Assembly: GCA_021793595.1 (NCBI GenBank)
Contig: JAJYSL010000212.1
Span: 1 to 7,356 of the forward strand
DNA length: 7,356 nucleotides
DNA from: Acidobacteriota bacterium
Lineage (GTDB): Bacteria > Acidobacteriota > Terriglobia > Terriglobales > Acidobacteriaceae
Reading direction: 5' to 3'
The position numbers were made by a program, and so were the translations under genes. Positions 6,618-7,356 of the stretch are shown here, one piece after another (positions within the stretch are counted from its first letter, which is position 1; every line of letters begins with the position of its first letter). The notes below the pieces were generated by a model. The model did no database searches. It was not told the DNA's origin and worked only from the letters and a program-made list of their open reading frames with translations.

Positions 6618-7356
6618 TTATTTCTTCCAGTGAAATTCAACTTTTGTTTTGCGGGTTGCAAACTCGCTGTAGGGCGAGACTACAAGTTTTCGCAGAGGAT
6701 TTAAGTCTTCTGCGTAGGCTAGCACCACCGTCAAAACGTTCTGCTGGTTTCCGTTGAAATGTAGGTAGGGCTCCGGAAGATAGAAATCTCTTTGAGGTCC
6801 AACCGTGCGATAGTATCCGATGAATTTTCCGTTGACATACATGAGTGCGTCGCGATCAGCATCGATCGTGACTTTCAATGGAGAGAACCACTCCGGGCTG
6901 CTGACCAGCGGAAACGCGGTGCGAAACCATGTGAACGCGGGTACGAGCTCATGCGCGTCTACCGATCTCCCAAGTCTCCCTTGCTGCCACTCACCCGACG
7001 AGTAGTCCGGATCAATTCCCTCGTCTTTCCTGGCCGCCGGAAATCTTTGGATCTGAAATTTGTCAATTGGAGTGGATTGCTGACTGTCGCCGATGCGAAT
7101 GGACTGAATCCCTTTCAAGTCCTGCATCTCTAAATCTCCATTTGCGCTCCCGAATGCTTCATATGAGATTTCCAGCAGGTTCGTTCCAGGCTTGGTAGCC
7201 CCGGGCAGCGGAAACACCAGGGATTTCGCAGGCTTTGAAAGACCGGGAACGGGCTTCCCGTTCAGGAAAACTTGTTTGCCGTCTTCCGTGAACGAATTAA
7301 GAAAAAGTTCTTTCTTGCCTTGATGGTTGAATGTCGCGCGGTACTTCACATATCCG
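6618..7356 (-). CDS. GH35-type beta-galactosidase, C-terminal jelly-roll part (5' end outside window)
   Basis: The frame is open from the right edge to a TAA at 6618, giving 245 codons of the C-terminus. An internal GTG at 7349 is not the start, because the coding frame continues past the edge (GYVKYRATF). The sequence looks like two successive beta-sandwich domains: an N-terminal one containing DGKQVFLNGKPVPG and NLLEISYEAFGSANGD, and a C-terminal one containing FTWFRTAFPL, ALMYVNGKFIGYY, VGPQRDFYLPEPYL and NVLTVVLAYAED. The VNG...IG.Y...GPQ..F.lPe pattern is typical of the galactose-binding jelly-roll domains at the end of GH35 beta-galactosidases. The catalytic TIM barrel would lie outside the window, so activity cannot be judged. 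A GH2-type or other jelly-roll glycosidase is the alternative. Export is likely for this class in Acidobacteria but cannot be seen here. Confidence 0.72.
   Translation of the reverse strand, partial: GYVKYRATFNHQGKKELFLNSFTEDGKQVFLNGKPVPGLSKPAKSLVFPLPGATKPGTNLLEISYEAFGSANGDLEMQDLKGIQSIRIGDSQQSTPIDKFQIQRFPAARKDEGIDPDYSSGEWQQGRLGRSVDAHELVPAFTWFRTAFPLVSSPEWFSPLKVTIDADRDALMYVNGKFIGYYRTVGPQRDFYLPEPYLHFNGNQQNVLTVVLAYAEDLNPLRKLVVSPYSEFATRKTKVEFHWKK

Noticed and set aside
1..7356. CRISPR arrays, tRNA or rRNA genes, insertion sequences, integrases
   Set aside because: I looked for repeats with regular spacers, cloverleaf-like segments and transposase or integrase motifs on both strands and saw none.

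Overview
The window looks like chromosomal DNA of an Acidobacteriota species, probably class Terriglobia. The base composition looks moderately GC-rich. The main gene is a ~1200-residue TonB-dependent receptor with an N-terminal carboxypeptidase-regulatory-like domain (the 'Oar-like' type that is greatly expanded in that phylum). No SusD partner is visible. The taxonomic call is an inference from family knowledge, not from a marker gene.

All genes supported here lie on the minus strand. Read in the direction of transcription (high to low coordinates) they are: (i) the C-terminal end of a probable GH35 beta-galactosidase, entering from the right edge and ending at 6618; (ii) a 432-bp stretch holding what looks like a decayed 3' end of mnmE (tRNA-modification GTPase) with frameshifts; (iii) a complete ribokinase-type sugar kinase (5226-6185); (iv) a 504-bp regulatory region with a near-consensus sigma70 promoter, a tandem pair of LacI-family-like palindromes just downstream of it, and a leader of about 350 nt; (v) the TonB-dependent receptor (1116-4721); (vi) a short gap with a strong hairpin; (vii) a PIG-L/LmbE-type deacetylase with a lipoprotein-like signal peptide, running off the left edge.

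Taken together this reads as a carbohydrate-uptake and utilisation locus: an outer-membrane importer, a sugar kinase that would act on an imported pentose or nucleoside-derived sugar, an exo-glycosidase and a possible surface deacetylase. The LacI-like sites suggest sugar-responsive repression. One more copy of the palindrome lies inside the ribokinase coding sequence about 1 kb upstream, so a looping or roadblock arrangement is conceivable. The regulator itself is not in the window, and the natural substrate cannot be read from the sequence.

I do not see an exotic new system. The parts most worth a second look are the three-site operator arrangement, the mnmE remnant, and the long leader of the receptor mRNA.
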